Below, one piece after another: positions 53,327 through 62,140 of a stretch of DNA of 64,000 nt. The stretch's first letter is position 1. Each line of letters begins with the position of its first letter. The DNA comes from Hyphomicrobiales bacterium (lineage in GTDB: Bacteria; Pseudomonadota; Alphaproteobacteria; Rhizobiales; Rhizobiaceae), in contig UCKS01000007.1 in assembly GCA_900473045.1 (NCBI GenBank), positions 5,122 to 69,121 on the forward strand, written 5' to 3'. The position numbers and the translations under genes were made by a program. The notes beneath the pieces were generated by a model. It saw nothing but the letters and a program-made list of their open reading frames with translations. It ran no database searches and had not been told where the DNA came from.

Positions 53327-54043
53327 ATGCGCAAGGCATCACGACTGTTCGAGATCATCCAGATTCTGCGGCTGGCGACCCGTCCGGTCACGGCGGCGCA
53401 GATCGCCGAAACGCTGGAGGTGACGGTGCGCTCGATCTACCGGGATATCGCCGCACTTCAGGCGATGCGGGTGCCGATCGAGGGCGGGCGCGGCATTGGC
53501 TATATCATGCGCCCCGGCTTCGACCTGCCGCCGCTGATGTTTTCGATCGAGGAAACGGAGGCGATCGTGCTGGCTCTCGCGCTGTTGGAGCGCACCGGCG
53601 ACGCGGAATTGAAGGAGGCGGCCAGGCGGGTCAACCAGAAGATCTCCGGGGCAATACCGGCGCCGTTGCGCCAGACATTGCACTCCAGAGCGCTGCACGC
53701 CTGGGGCACCATCGCAGCGCCGCCATCCGGGCTTGATCTTGCCCTGGTGCGGAGGGCGATCCGCGACGAGCAGAAACTCGCGCTCGATTATCGCGATGAA
53801 TCCGGCCGCGCCAGCCAGCGCACCGTCCGGCCCCTGGCGCTGATCTATTACTCCACCACCGCCGTCGCCGTCGCCTGGTGCGAACTGCGCCAGGCCATCC
53901 GCAATTTTCGCGCCGACCGGGTGGAAAATTGCGCAATGACGGACGAGTATTTTCGCGGCGAAGGCGATGGCTTGCGGGATATGTGGATCAAAGGATGGCG
54001 GACAAGCCCACAGGCCGGCCCGCCACTCGCATCAATCAACTGA
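53327..54043 (+). CDS. YafY/DeoR-type regulator with WYL domain
   Basis: A 238-residue regulator. N-terminal HTH_11 helix-turn-helix (TAAQIAETLEVTVRSIYRDI), then a WYL domain (~residues 140-200) whose motif here reads LALIYYSTTAVAVAWCELR. WYL domains bind nucleic-acid or nucleotide ligands. ATG 53327 gives the family start MRKASRLFEIIQILRL. It lies divergent from the LysE exporter and may control it. Confidence 0.9.
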   Translation: MRKASRLFEIIQILRLATRPVTAAQIAETLEVTVRSIYRDIAALQAMRVPIEGGRGIGYIMRPGFDLPPLMFSIEETEAIVLALALLERTGDAELKEAARRVNQKISGAIPAPLRQTLHSRALHAWGTIAAPPSGLDLALVRRAIRDEQKLALDYRDESGRASQRTVRPLALIYYSTTAVAVAWCELRQAIRNFRADRVENCAMTDEYFRGEGDGLRDMWIKGWRTSPQAGPPLASIN

Positions 54044-54052
54044 GACGGAATA

Positions 54053-54283
54053 TTACTTTGTCGCGCCGTGGGCAGGGCCCTCTTCCTTGACTGCGCGCGG
54101 TGTTGGAGCGGTGATCACACCGTGGTTCGGATCTTTTACATCCTGTCCCTTCGAGCCATCGGCGGCGGTTGCCCGCTCATGCTCGCGGCTGTCGCTCAGC
54201 GTCTGGCGAAGGCGGGTGGCCTCGTCGATAAGGGCGGTCAGTTCCTGTTCGGACAGGCTGGAAAGATCAAAGGTCGTCGCCAC
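54053..54283 (-). CDS. Small charged hypothetical protein
   Basis: A 76-residue soluble protein, MATTFDLSSLSEQELTALID followed by EATRLRQTLSDSREHERATA. It has a short helix and an Ala/Gly/Pro-rich tail. No signal or membrane part. Convergent with the WYL regulator, whose stop is 9 bases away. No known family recognised. Confidence 0.65.
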   Translation of the reverse strand: MATTFDLSSLSEQELTALIDEATRLRQTLSDSREHERATAADGSKGQDVKDPNHGVITAPTPRAVKEEGPAHGATK

Positions 54284-54386
54284 GGTAGCCTCCTGGAATG
54301 AATTGAACCCAGGCTAAACGCACAACTCGGCAAAACGGCCCATTCGCCAACAAATTTGGTTGAGGCTAGAGAAATGGCACGCCTGC

Positions 54387-55241
54387 CTATCCTCCGATCC
54401 GCAGCACCCGGCTTTCTTCCCGGCCGAACCCTTCGATCTCGATCCGATCGGGAAAGATCGCGACGATCGCAAAGGTATTGTCATCCGGCGTGTCCACCAT
54501 TCCCTTGAACGTCACGAACGCACGGCCAGCGACTTCGCCGAAATTGCCCTCGTGGTTGTGGCCGCAGAAATAGCCGCGGAAGCAGGAGAACCTGGTGAGC
54601 AGATCGGTGATCCGCCGGCTGTCCCACATATTATGGCTGTTGGGCGGAAAGACCGGGTAGTGACCGAGGACCAGAACGGCCTCGCCGTCAGCCTGCGCCT
54701 TTTCCATCACCTGCGTCAGCCACTGAAATTGCGCCTCACTGAGCGAGCCGTTCCAGGTCTGGGCATTGATCGCACCTTCGGCCACAAGTGCGCTGAGCCG
54801 CTCCGTCGCCAACGCCGTGCGCGGATCGTCTGACGGGGCGGAAAAGGTGCTGACATCGCTGCCATCGAGCACGACGAAGCGCCAGTTACCGATGGCGAAA
54901 TCATAATAACGGCCGGGCATGCCGAGCCGTTCGGAGACAGCGCCCAGATATTCCGGCGCCACCGCGAAATCATGATTGCCGAGAAGGAACAACGTCTTGT
55001 GGCGCGATGTCTCATAGACCGGCAGGATGTCGTCGAAACTTTTCCAGTCGCGATCGATGATATCGCCGAGCGTCATGACGAAATCGAGTTCCTTAGCGTT
55101 GAAGACAGTGACGGCTTCGCTGAGCTTGGCGAGGCTGCGGCCATAGTGCCGGTTCATCGCCTCGTGCGGCGCGATATCGGCATATTGCGGATCGGCGACA
55201 ATGCCGAAGCGGAGAATGGGTGTTTCCGTGTCTTTTTGCAT
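54387..55241 (-). CDS. Metallophosphoesterase, ADPRibase-Mn-like
   Basis: A 284-residue calcineurin-like phosphoesterase. The metal motifs are complete: DPQYADI (first Asp), MTLGDIIDRD (GD), FLLGNHDF (GNHD), GHYPVFP (His) and GHNHEGNF (GHxH). The pattern fits the ADP-ribose/CDP-alcohol diphosphatase group. No signal peptide, so cytoplasmic. It is next to sodB on the same strand. Confidence 0.92.
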   Translation of the reverse strand: MQKDTETPILRFGIVADPQYADIAPHEAMNRHYGRSLAKLSEAVTVFNAKELDFVMTLGDIIDRDWKSFDDILPVYETSRHKTLFLLGNHDFAVAPEYLGAVSERLGMPGRYYDFAIGNWRFVVLDGSDVSTFSAPSDDPRTALATERLSALVAEGAINAQTWNGSLSEAQFQWLTQVMEKAQADGEAVLVLGHYPVFPPNSHNMWDSRRITDLLTRFSCFRGYFCGHNHEGNFGEVAGRAFVTFKGMVDTPDDNTFAIVAIFPDRIEIEGFGREESRVLRIGG

Positions 55242-55332
55242 GGCGCCTGCCTAGAACCGGCTTGTAACAACCGCGTGACATCTGCCCGTCAAAAAGGGCG
55301 GCCGCAAGCGGTAACGGGCCTCTGCCCAAACG

Positions 55333-55362
55333 AAAACACCCGGCGCGTTTCGGCGCCGGGTG
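55333..55362 (-). terminator. Intrinsic terminator of sodB
   Basis: A 10-bp perfect stem, CACCCGGCGC (55337-55346) and GCGCCGGGTG (55353-55362), with a 6-base loop. On the minus strand it is followed by TTTTCGTTT. It lies 28 bases after the sodB stop. Confidence 0.9.
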
Positions 55363-55389
55363 CAAATCTGCAGTCCGATAAGATGCGAT

Positions 55390-55989
55390 TTACGCAGCGG
55401 CTTCGTAAAGCTCGAGCACGTAATCCCAGTTGATCAGGCTGTCGACGAAGGCTTCGAGGTACTTCGGACGGGCATTGCGGTAATCGATGTAATAGGAATG
55501 TTCCCAGACATCGACGCCGAGGATCGGCGATGCACCGTGAACCAGCGGATTTTCGCCGTTCGGGGTTTTGGAGATTTCAAGCTTGCCGCCCTTGACGGAG
55601 AGCCAGGCCCAGCCCGAACCGAACTGGCCGGTGCCAGCTGCGATGAAATCAGCGCGGAACTTGTCGTAGCCGCCGAGATCGGACTTGATGGCTGCGTCGA
55701 GCTTGGCCGGCAGCTGCGTGCCGCCGCCGCCCTTTTTCATCCACTTCCAGAAGTGAAGGTGGTTGTAATGCTGGCCGGCATTGTTGAACAGCGGCTGGTT
55801 GGTGCCGTAGGACTTCTTGACCACTTCTTCCAGCGACAGGCCGGAAAGACCGGCTTCTTCAGCCAGCTTGTTGCCGTTGGTCACGTAAGCCAGATGATGC
55901 TTGTCGTGGTGATACTCGAGCGTTTCGCGCGACATGTAGGGGGCGAGCGCGTCGTAGTCGTAAGGCAGGTTCGGCAATTCGAAAGCCAT
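55390..55989 (-). CDS. sodB: Iron/manganese superoxide dismutase
   Basis: A 199-residue cytoplasmic SOD. Metal ligands: His27 in EYHHDKHHLAYV, the His in GQHYNHLHFW, and Asp and His in DVWEHSYYIDYRN. The family end FVDSLINWDYVLELYE is present. It starts MAFELPNLPYDYDALAPYMS with GGAGAT upstream. Fe or Mn use cannot be decided from the motifs alone. Confidence 0.96.
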   Translation of the reverse strand: MAFELPNLPYDYDALAPYMSRETLEYHHDKHHLAYVTNGNKLAEEAGLSGLSLEEVVKKSYGTNQPLFNNAGQHYNHLHFWKWMKKGGGGTQLPAKLDAAIKSDLGGYDKFRADFIAAGTGQFGSGWAWLSVKGGKLEISKTPNGENPLVHGASPILGVDVWEHSYYIDYRNARPKYLEAFVDSLINWDYVLELYEAAA

Positions 55990-56233
55990 GATGGTATCTC
56001 CTCTGGTTGGCGGGGTCCATGAAAGCCGGGTTGGAATTCATGAAAGAAATCTGTGAGGCGGAACATAGGGACCACCGCTGCAACAGGCAACCGCCGCCAT
56101 GCCAAATTTCGCCACAGGTATGGAAAATACTTTCATCGCCGGAATGTTCCACTCGGATGAAACGAGCACAGAATGGACATGATCGTTCGACAGGTTGCAC
56201 CTCACCGCCTGCCCCATAACCCGAGGAAATCCG

Positions 56234-56563
56234 ATGTCTTTTCACAATCGTTCCGCCCTGATCGCCGTTTTCGCCGCCATGCTGATGCCGGCCGCTGCCT
56301 TCGCATCCTCGGATGATGCCTGGGAGGCCATGCGGGCCGATGTGTCGGCCAAATGTATCAAGGCGGCGGCGGGATCGATCGAGAAGCCGAAGGCTGTGGT
56401 CGATCCATTCGGCTCCGAAAGCTTCGGTCTTGCGCTGGTCAGCGGCAAGCCGAAAGGCGCCAAGGGTGAGATCACCCAGATCTGCGTCTACAACAAGCAG
56501 ACCAAGGCCGTGGAGCTGGGCGGCGAACTGACGCAAGATATGTTGAAAGCCAAAGTAGAATGA
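56234..56563 (+). CDS. Small secreted hypothetical protein
   Basis: A 109-residue protein with a signal peptide (SALIAVFAAMLMPAAAFAS, cleavage at AFA-S). The mature part contains two cysteines and a conserved-looking core (DPFGSESFGLALVSGKPKGA, then EITQICVYNKQTKAVELGGE). GAGGAAA precedes the ATG at 56234. No function recognised; typical of small rhizobial periplasmic proteins. Confidence 0.75.
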   Translation: MSFHNRSALIAVFAAMLMPAAAFASSDDAWEAMRADVSAKCIKAAAGSIEKPKAVVDPFGSESFGLALVSGKPKGAKGEITQICVYNKQTKAVELGGELTQDMLKAKVE

Positions 56564-56647
56564 TACCGGCACAATCGCACCATTGACGTTGAACAGCCGG
56601 ACGGTCACAGCTTGCGGGGAATGCTTCCTCCAGCACAGAGACCCGAT

Positions 56648-57538
56648 ATGCTGTTTCATGGCCTGTCTGCCTTCCCGATCACCCCATGCGACGCGGCTGG
56701 CCGGGTCGATACCGGCGCCCTGAGCAGCCTGCTGCAGCGCATTGATACCGCAGGCGCCGATTCCATCGGCCTGTTGGGCAGCACCGGCTCCTACATGTAT
56801 CTGAGCCGGGCGGAGAAGCGCCGCGCCATCGAGGCCGCTTCCGATTGCCTCGGTGGCCGTATACCCGTCATCGTCGGTGTCGGGGTGCTGCGGACCGACG
56901 AGGCGGTGGCCCTTGCACAGGACGCCCGCGATGCAGGCGCACAGGCGCTTCTGCTCGCGCCGGTGTGCTATACGCCGCTCAGCGACGATGAGGTGTTCGA
57001 GCATTTTTCGGCGGTTGCCGCAGCCACGCCATTGCCGCTCTGCATCTACAACAATCCGGGCACGACGCATTTTACCGTCAGCCGATCGCTGCTGTCTCGC
57101 CTCTCTGCCATCCCCAACATCGCAGCCGTCAAGAACCCGGCTCAGCCCGCCGCAGACATGACGGCAGCGCATCAGGCAACGCTATCAGCCGTTCCCGCCG
57201 GGTTTGCCGTCGGTTACAGCGGCGACTGGCTGGTTGCAGACGCCATCCTCGCGGGCGGCGTCACCTGGTACAGCGTCGTCGCCGGCATTCTGCCGGAACC
57301 GTCCGTCAAGCTGATGCGGGCAGCCCAGGCCGGGGACCGCGCTGAAGTTGAGCGCATCAACGCGCTGTTCGAACCGCTCTGGACGCTGTTTCGCGAACTC
57401 AGCAGCTACCGCACCGTTCACGCGATCGCCAATCTACTGGACCTCAGCCCCTACGATCCGCCACGGCCGATCCTGCCGTTGTCTGAGGCCGACCGGCCAC
57501 GGGTAAAAGCGGCACTTGAGGTTCTGGCGGCAGTCTGA
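56648..57538 (+). CDS. DapA/NanA family aldolase or synthase
   Basis: A 296-residue TIM-barrel enzyme of the dihydrodipicolinate synthase family. GLLGSTGSYMYLSRAEKRRA holds the GSTGE-type motif, YNNPGTTHFTVS the catalytic Tyr, and AAVKNPAQPA the Schiff-base Lys. True DapA uses GTTGE and is more conserved, so a different 2-keto acid substrate is likely. The start could be ATG 56621 or 56648 (MLFHGLSAFPITPCD); the latter fits relatives better. Confidence 0.9.
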   Translation: MLFHGLSAFPITPCDAAGRVDTGALSSLLQRIDTAGADSIGLLGSTGSYMYLSRAEKRRAIEAASDCLGGRIPVIVGVGVLRTDEAVALAQDARDAGAQALLLAPVCYTPLSDDEVFEHFSAVAAATPLPLCIYNNPGTTHFTVSRSLLSRLSAIPNIAAVKNPAQPAADMTAAHQATLSAVPAGFAVGYSGDWLVADAILAGGVTWYSVVAGILPEPSVKLMRAAQAGDRAEVERINALFEPLWTLFRELSSYRTVHAIANLLDLSPYDPPRPILPLSEADRPRVKAALEVLAAV

Positions 57539-57546
57539 CCAGCAAC

Positions 57547-57568
57547 GGCGCGCCATGATCGGCGCGCC
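57547..57568 (+). terminator. Hairpin after the DapA-like gene
   Basis: GGCGCGCC at 57547-57554 and again at 57561-57568 form an 8-bp stem with an ATGATC loop, 8 bases after the stop. No T run, so a tentative terminator. Confidence 0.45.
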
Positions 57569-57579
57569 TGCTCATGGTT

Positions 57580-57765
57580 CTATTGGGCAAAAGCAATGAC
57601 AGCGGCAGTCGCGCCGACGGCAAGCAGCGCCACGATGCACAGCCGCAGCAGCATGGCAGCGTCTTCCCGCCCCGTCGTAGCGGGCGTCACTGGAAGAGGG
57701 GCAGCGGCGGCATCGTTGCGCCGTTGATACTGATAGGAAAGCACCGCACCACGACCATACAGCAT
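57580..57765 (-). CDS. Small tail-anchored membrane protein (predicted)
   Basis: A 61-residue protein, MLYGRGAVLSYQYQRRNDAA, ending in a single hydrophobic helix (LLRLCIVALLAVGATAAVIA). AAAAGGA lies 9 bases before the ATG. Small and of ordinary composition; no homologue known to me, so it is only a likely gene. Confidence 0.5.
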   Translation of the reverse strand: MLYGRGAVLSYQYQRRNDAAAAPLPVTPATTGREDAAMLLRLCIVALLAVGATAAVIAFAQ

Positions 57766-58002
57766 TGAACGACATCCTTTTCGGTTGGTCTCGCAGGCCG
57801 GGCAAACCTTGGAAAAAACGTGGCTGTCCGGCGCGTTTCCATTTACGCGAAAGCGGCATAGGATTTCGATTGCGCTCGCTCCACGAACATATCAAAATCC
57901 CATAAGTCCGCAGCCGCCCGGCGCATGTCCGCCCGGCCTTCACTGACGGCGAACCGGCTGATTTTTCTGCGCATTGATCACAATCATTCAGGGGGATTTT
58001 CC

Positions 58003-58515
58003 ATGGCCAATCCATTGTCCACGCTTGGCATCGTCCATACCATCATCAGCGTCGTGCCCATTGTCGCGGGGCTCTATTCCTTTTCGAAATATGCCGCCAT
58101 CGTTCCGAAATCCAATTCCGGCCGGATCTACATCATCACGCTGTTCCTGTCGGCGATCACCGCATTCGGACTGTCGAGCACCGGCGGCTTCAATGCCGGC
58201 CATGCGATCGGCATCATTGCCATGCTGGCGGTGATCTTTTCCATCGTCATCGGGCAGCTCGGCTGGTTCGGCCGCCTCAATCGCTACCTGCAGGCGCTAT
58301 CGATGTCGTTCACCTTCTTCCTGCTGATGATCCCGGGCATCAACGAGACGCTGTCGCGCCTGCCGCCGTCAAGCCCGATCGGCGCCGGCCCGGATTCGCC
58401 ACCGGTGCAGACGGTGACGGCCATCTGGGCCGTGATCTTCCTTCTCGGCATCTGTCTTCAGGCATGGATCATGCACCGCCGCTCAGGCTCCGGCTCGGGC
58501 GCCCTGCCCGCGTGA
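58003..58515 (+). CDS. Four-helix membrane protein, unknown function
   Basis: A 170-residue protein with four hydrophobic segments (IVHTIISVVPIVAGLYSF, YIITLFLSAITAFGLSS, then the 75-95 and 105-125 regions) and a fifth near the end. A conserved-looking loop, NETLSRLPPSSPIGAGPDSP, precedes the last segment. It resembles DUF2306/YccF-like inner-membrane proteins only loosely. GGGGGAT precedes the ATG at 58003. Confidence 0.7.
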   Translation: MANPLSTLGIVHTIISVVPIVAGLYSFSKYAAIVPKSNSGRIYIITLFLSAITAFGLSSTGGFNAGHAIGIIAMLAVIFSIVIGQLGWFGRLNRYLQALSMSFTFFLLMIPGINETLSRLPPSSPIGAGPDSPPVQTVTAIWAVIFLLGICLQAWIMHRRSGSGSGALPA

Positions 58516-58654
58516 AAACAACAGATCGGTTCGATTGCGCTGGGATATGCCTGCGCAGTCGAATGTCACGACGACCCGGGCACTCGGGTTCTTGCTTCTG
58601 CCTCGTGCAAGCCAAACCTGTGAGAAAGCACACTGGTTATGGTAAGGCACCGCA

Positions 58655-60556
58655 ATGAAGACCGACTACAATTTGTCCACCGCGTCGCTCGCTTTCGAAG
58701 CACAAGATTACGTCAAGGCGCTGACGATCCTGACGGCGCTGATCGATCAGGCGCAAACCGCAGCACCTTTCGTGCTGCTTGGTGAAACGCTTGAAAAAAT
58801 GGGCTTGATCGCGGAAGCCGCCCAAGCCTTCGAACAGGCGGCGACCCGCGAGGCGCAAACGCCCGAAAACCATATCCGCCGTGCTGCCAGTCTTCATTTT
58901 CGGAATGGCGCGGACGATCAGGCGGCCTTGCACGCGATCCGTCTTTTCAAGCAGGACAATCGCGACACGGATGCGGCCTTCATTCTGGCCAGTGTCTTTT
59001 CCAAAACGGGCGATCAGGCCATTGTCGATCTGGTCAAGAACAGCCTGGTGGAGAGTGACGATATCGCCCATCTCGATCTGGCCGCCACGCTGATTGGCCA
59101 CGATTCCCGCAATGAAAACACTGTCAAACTCTATGAGAAATTGAGAAGACTACGGCCTGACGACCAGAACATCCGGTTCCGCCTCCTCGATCTTGCCCGC
59201 GAGTTCTGCGCTTACGACATCCTTGAACGCGAAGACAAACGGCTGTCACAGGACATCGACAATGGCGATGAAGGCGTTCTTGCGTGGGAATCGCCCCATA
59301 CGAATTTGATGTGGTGTCCGGACGAAAGACTGAACCGCATTCCGGAAAATACATTTGGGGTCGAGCATCTACGCCCCGGGCATGCCGAAACGCGCCGCCG
59401 CCGGCCTCACACTTTTGTGCAGAAGATTCGCGTCGGTTATCTCTCATCGGATTTTTGGGATCAGCACGCGACGATGAAGCTGTTACAGCGGGTGCTGCAG
59501 CTGCATGATCTCTCGCAATTCGAAATCACCCTGTTCTGCTATACGCCGGAAAATCTCATCGCTGCCGATCAGGGCAAGCGCTCGACATGGGGCACGATCG
59601 TTTCCATTGCCGATATGACCGATGGTGAGGCGGCAGAAACCATTCGCGCCAGCGGCGTCGATATCCTGGTCGATCTGAAAGGCCATACAGGCGCAAGCCG
59701 CTCCAGAATCCTCAACCGGATGATTGCGCCGGTTCAGGTCGCCTGGCTTGGTTTTCCCGGCAGCAGTCTGCATATCGATTGCGATTACATCATCGGTGAC
59801 ACTGTCGTTTTGCCGGACAGCTCAAAACCGTTCTACCACGAAAAATTCTGCCGTTTGCCAGACAGCTATCAGCCCAACGACCCGGTTCACCGGCCGCTGC
59901 CGCAGTCAGCCTGCCGCTGCGAATGGCAACTGCCGCAAGACGCTTTTGTCTTCGCAGCCTTTAACGCGACGAAAAAGCTGTCGCGGGAAACCCTGACGCT
60001 TTGGGCCGGCATCCTGCGGCGGGTGGAGAATTCGGTTCTCTGGATGATGTGCGACAGCCCGCTGGCGCAGAGCAATGTGCTTGCCCTGCTATCCCGGCAA
60101 GGCATCTCCTGCGAACGGGTGATTTTTGCGCGCAAGGTCAGATATGCCGAGCATCTCACCCGCCTGCCGCTGGCGGACCTGGCTCTGGATACATTCCCGT
60201 GCAACGGCCACACCACCACCTCCGACCTTCTCTGGGCAGGCCTACCCGTCGTGACCGCGAGGGGCTCGAATTTTACGTCGCGCGTATCGGAAAGCCTGTT
60301 GAAGGCGGCAGGTTTGCCGGAGCTGGTGGCCGATGATTGCCACGGCTTTGCCGATCTTGCCGTCGATCTGGCGAACGGCAAAGATCGGCTGAGCGCGCTC
60401 AGGGCAAGACTGGCTGCCGGGCGAAACTCCGTCCCGCTTTTCGACGCGACCCGCTTCTGCCGTCATCTGGAGGCAGCTTTCGCGACGATGGCCGAACGGG
60501 CAAGGCAGGGCAAGCCGCCTGCGCATTTCGACGTTCCACCGCAGACAGCGTCCTGA
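58655..60556 (+). CDS. TPR/GT41 O-GlcNAc transferase-like protein
   Basis: A 633-residue protein. The N-terminal ~200 residues are TPR-like helical repeats (ALTILTALIDQAQTAAPFVL, then LIAEAAQAFEQAATREAQT). The C-terminal ~370 residues are a GT41 (SPINDLY/OGT) transferase: KIRVGYLSSDFWDQHATMKL, VDILVDLKGHTGASRSRILN, VQVAWLGFPGSSLHIDCDYI, and LALDTFPCNGHTTTSDLLWA. It would glycosylate proteins or peptidyl targets in the cytoplasm. In bacteria such proteins modify flagellin or other proteins; substrate unknown. It stands alone. Confidence 0.9.
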   Translation: MKTDYNLSTASLAFEAQDYVKALTILTALIDQAQTAAPFVLLGETLEKMGLIAEAAQAFEQAATREAQTPENHIRRAASLHFRNGADDQAALHAIRLFKQDNRDTDAAFILASVFSKTGDQAIVDLVKNSLVESDDIAHLDLAATLIGHDSRNENTVKLYEKLRRLRPDDQNIRFRLLDLAREFCAYDILEREDKRLSQDIDNGDEGVLAWESPHTNLMWCPDERLNRIPENTFGVEHLRPGHAETRRRRPHTFVQKIRVGYLSSDFWDQHATMKLLQRVLQLHDLSQFEITLFCYTPENLIAADQGKRSTWGTIVSIADMTDGEAAETIRASGVDILVDLKGHTGASRSRILNRMIAPVQVAWLGFPGSSLHIDCDYIIGDTVVLPDSSKPFYHEKFCRLPDSYQPNDPVHRPLPQSACRCEWQLPQDAFVFAAFNATKKLSRETLTLWAGILRRVENSVLWMMCDSPLAQSNVLALLSRQGISCERVIFARKVRYAEHLTRLPLADLALDTFPCNGHTTTSDLLWAGLPVVTARGSNFTSRVSESLLKAAGLPELVADDCHGFADLAVDLANGKDRLSALRARLAAGRNSVPLFDATRFCRHLEAAFATMAERARQGKPPAHFDVPPQTAS

Positions 60557-60634
60557 CCCTGTGCCAGGCGGCATCGGGCGGCGTCCACGCCGTGCAAGGC
60601 AAGACGCCACCACTTTTGCAGCTGGAAAGACCGT

Positions 60635-61582
60635 TTATTCGGCCGCGTCTGCCTGATTGGCGGTGGAGATGGCTTCGTTCACCGCCAACTCGGCCATGGC
60701 AAGCGCTGCCTCACGCGTCCTGGCGGCGGCAACGAAGCGGCCGTTGTGGCAGAAGCTTGCGCCCTTTACCCCCGATGCCGCCTCCAGATCGCCATTGGTG
60801 AGGCCAGCCCAGGCGGCCGGCAGATCGGCCCGCACTTCAAAGCCTTCGTCGGCGCGGCGGATGGTGGTCAGGCACCAATCCTTGTCGCGGGGGTGGACGA
60901 CGAACAGCAGCTGATCGGCGCCCGCCTTGACGATGGCCGGACGGAACGGCATGCCCATCGGCAGCTCCAGAATGCGGCCTTCACCGGCATCGACGATCGC
61001 CTGATGCACCAGCGCCTCGGCCCGCAGTTTGGCGGCGCTCTTTTCAATACGCGCCTCGACGAAGGCCCGGGCAATGGCCAGGGCGTGGTGGAAAGCGCGA
61101 TCGTCGGCCTCCGGATCGGTCTCGTCGAAAACCGGTTTCAGGGTTTCCAACAGGACCGGCAGGGTCAGCCCGCCCAATACGCCTGCAACCGACGGGCTGA
61201 GCGCGCCATTGTCGACCAGATCGACCGGCAGCACGAAGCTGGCATCGAACGAGGCGTAAATATCCGCGACATGCGCTTCCGGGACACCAGAAGCGGCGAG
61301 ATAATCGCGGCCAAAATGCTTCCAGATCAAGCCGAACGAACTGTAAGGCTGGCCGTCCTCGCGCATCGGCGCGCCACGCTGATGGTGATCGAAGATGCCT
61401 GTTGCAGGATCATATTGGCCGCCGACATCGTAGATGATCCGGTCAGCGCCGGGCGAAATCCAGTCCGGCGCCCGGCTGCGGACGATGCGCGCCTGCGGAA
61501 ACAGCCGGGTGAGGATGACGCTCGAGAGCAGCTCATCGGCATGGAAGCCACCGGAATGGGTGACGAGAAAGTCTGGGGTCAT
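60635..61582 (-). CDS. MYG1 family protein, predicted exonuclease/phosphoesterase
   Basis: A 315-residue UPF0160/MYG1 protein. THSGGFHADELLSSVILTRL and IFDHHQRGAPMREDGQPYSS provide the DHH-type metal motifs. Eukaryotic MYG1 is a 3'-5' RNA exonuclease of nucleus and mitochondria; bacterial members are less studied. The length agrees with the family and the N-terminus MTPDFLVTHSGG is typical. Confidence 0.92.
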   Translation of the reverse strand: MTPDFLVTHSGGFHADELLSSVILTRLFPQARIVRSRAPDWISPGADRIIYDVGGQYDPATGIFDHHQRGAPMREDGQPYSSFGLIWKHFGRDYLAASGVPEAHVADIYASFDASFVLPVDLVDNGALSPSVAGVLGGLTLPVLLETLKPVFDETDPEADDRAFHHALAIARAFVEARIEKSAAKLRAEALVHQAIVDAGEGRILELPMGMPFRPAIVKAGADQLLFVVHPRDKDWCLTTIRRADEGFEVRADLPAAWAGLTNGDLEAASGVKGASFCHNGRFVAAARTREAALAMAELAVNEAISTANQADAAE

Positions 61583-61855
61583 GCCGAGATACGCCTTGTT
61601 TGGGAAAAGAAGTTGCTTGGGGCTTGCACCAGATAGCCATTGCCGGGTGTCATCTCAACCCGTCATTTGCAGGTTTGATACGCGCAAGGGCGTCTCTCAG
61701 GCAAAACCGATGACGCTTTGCGCCGGTATCGGTGAAAAACGCAATCGCGTGCACTCATCCATCCGGCACATCAATTCGACGATTGATGATGCTTCTCGTA
61801 AAAGGAGAATTCGATACGATATTGGAGTGATCGAGGCTTGGAGAAAGGCCGTTCC

Positions 61856-62071
61856 ATGGGAATGCAAGAAAAACCTGCTGTCATGCGTCGCGTTGTCTCG
61901 CTGATCAAGATCACCTGGACCGTGTGTATCGTCCTTGCGGCGACCGCAGTGGGCGCTTTCATCGGTTGGGAGAACCATGGACTTGCCGGAGCGGTGGCTC
62001 TTGGGTTTGCTGGCTTGGTTGTTGGCGTCCTTCTCAGCTCGCCCTCGCTCCTTTTGCACGTGATACCCTGA
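61856..62071 (+). CDS. Small two-helix membrane protein
   Basis: A 71-residue protein starting MGMQEKPAVMRRVVSLIKIT with two hydrophobic segments (TWTVCIVLAATAVGAFIG and GAVALGFAGLVVGVLLSS). GGAGAAAGG sits 8 bases before the ATG at 61856, which supports the start. No family recognised. Confidence 0.55.
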   Translation: MGMQEKPAVMRRVVSLIKITWTVCIVLAATAVGAFIGWENHGLAGAVALGFAGLVVGVLLSSPSLLLHVIP

Positions 62072-62140
62072 CCTCCGCCAGACTTGATCCGGCTCAGATC
62101 TCCGCAATTTTCATCACCATCGCCGTTGCTCGCCTCGGCT

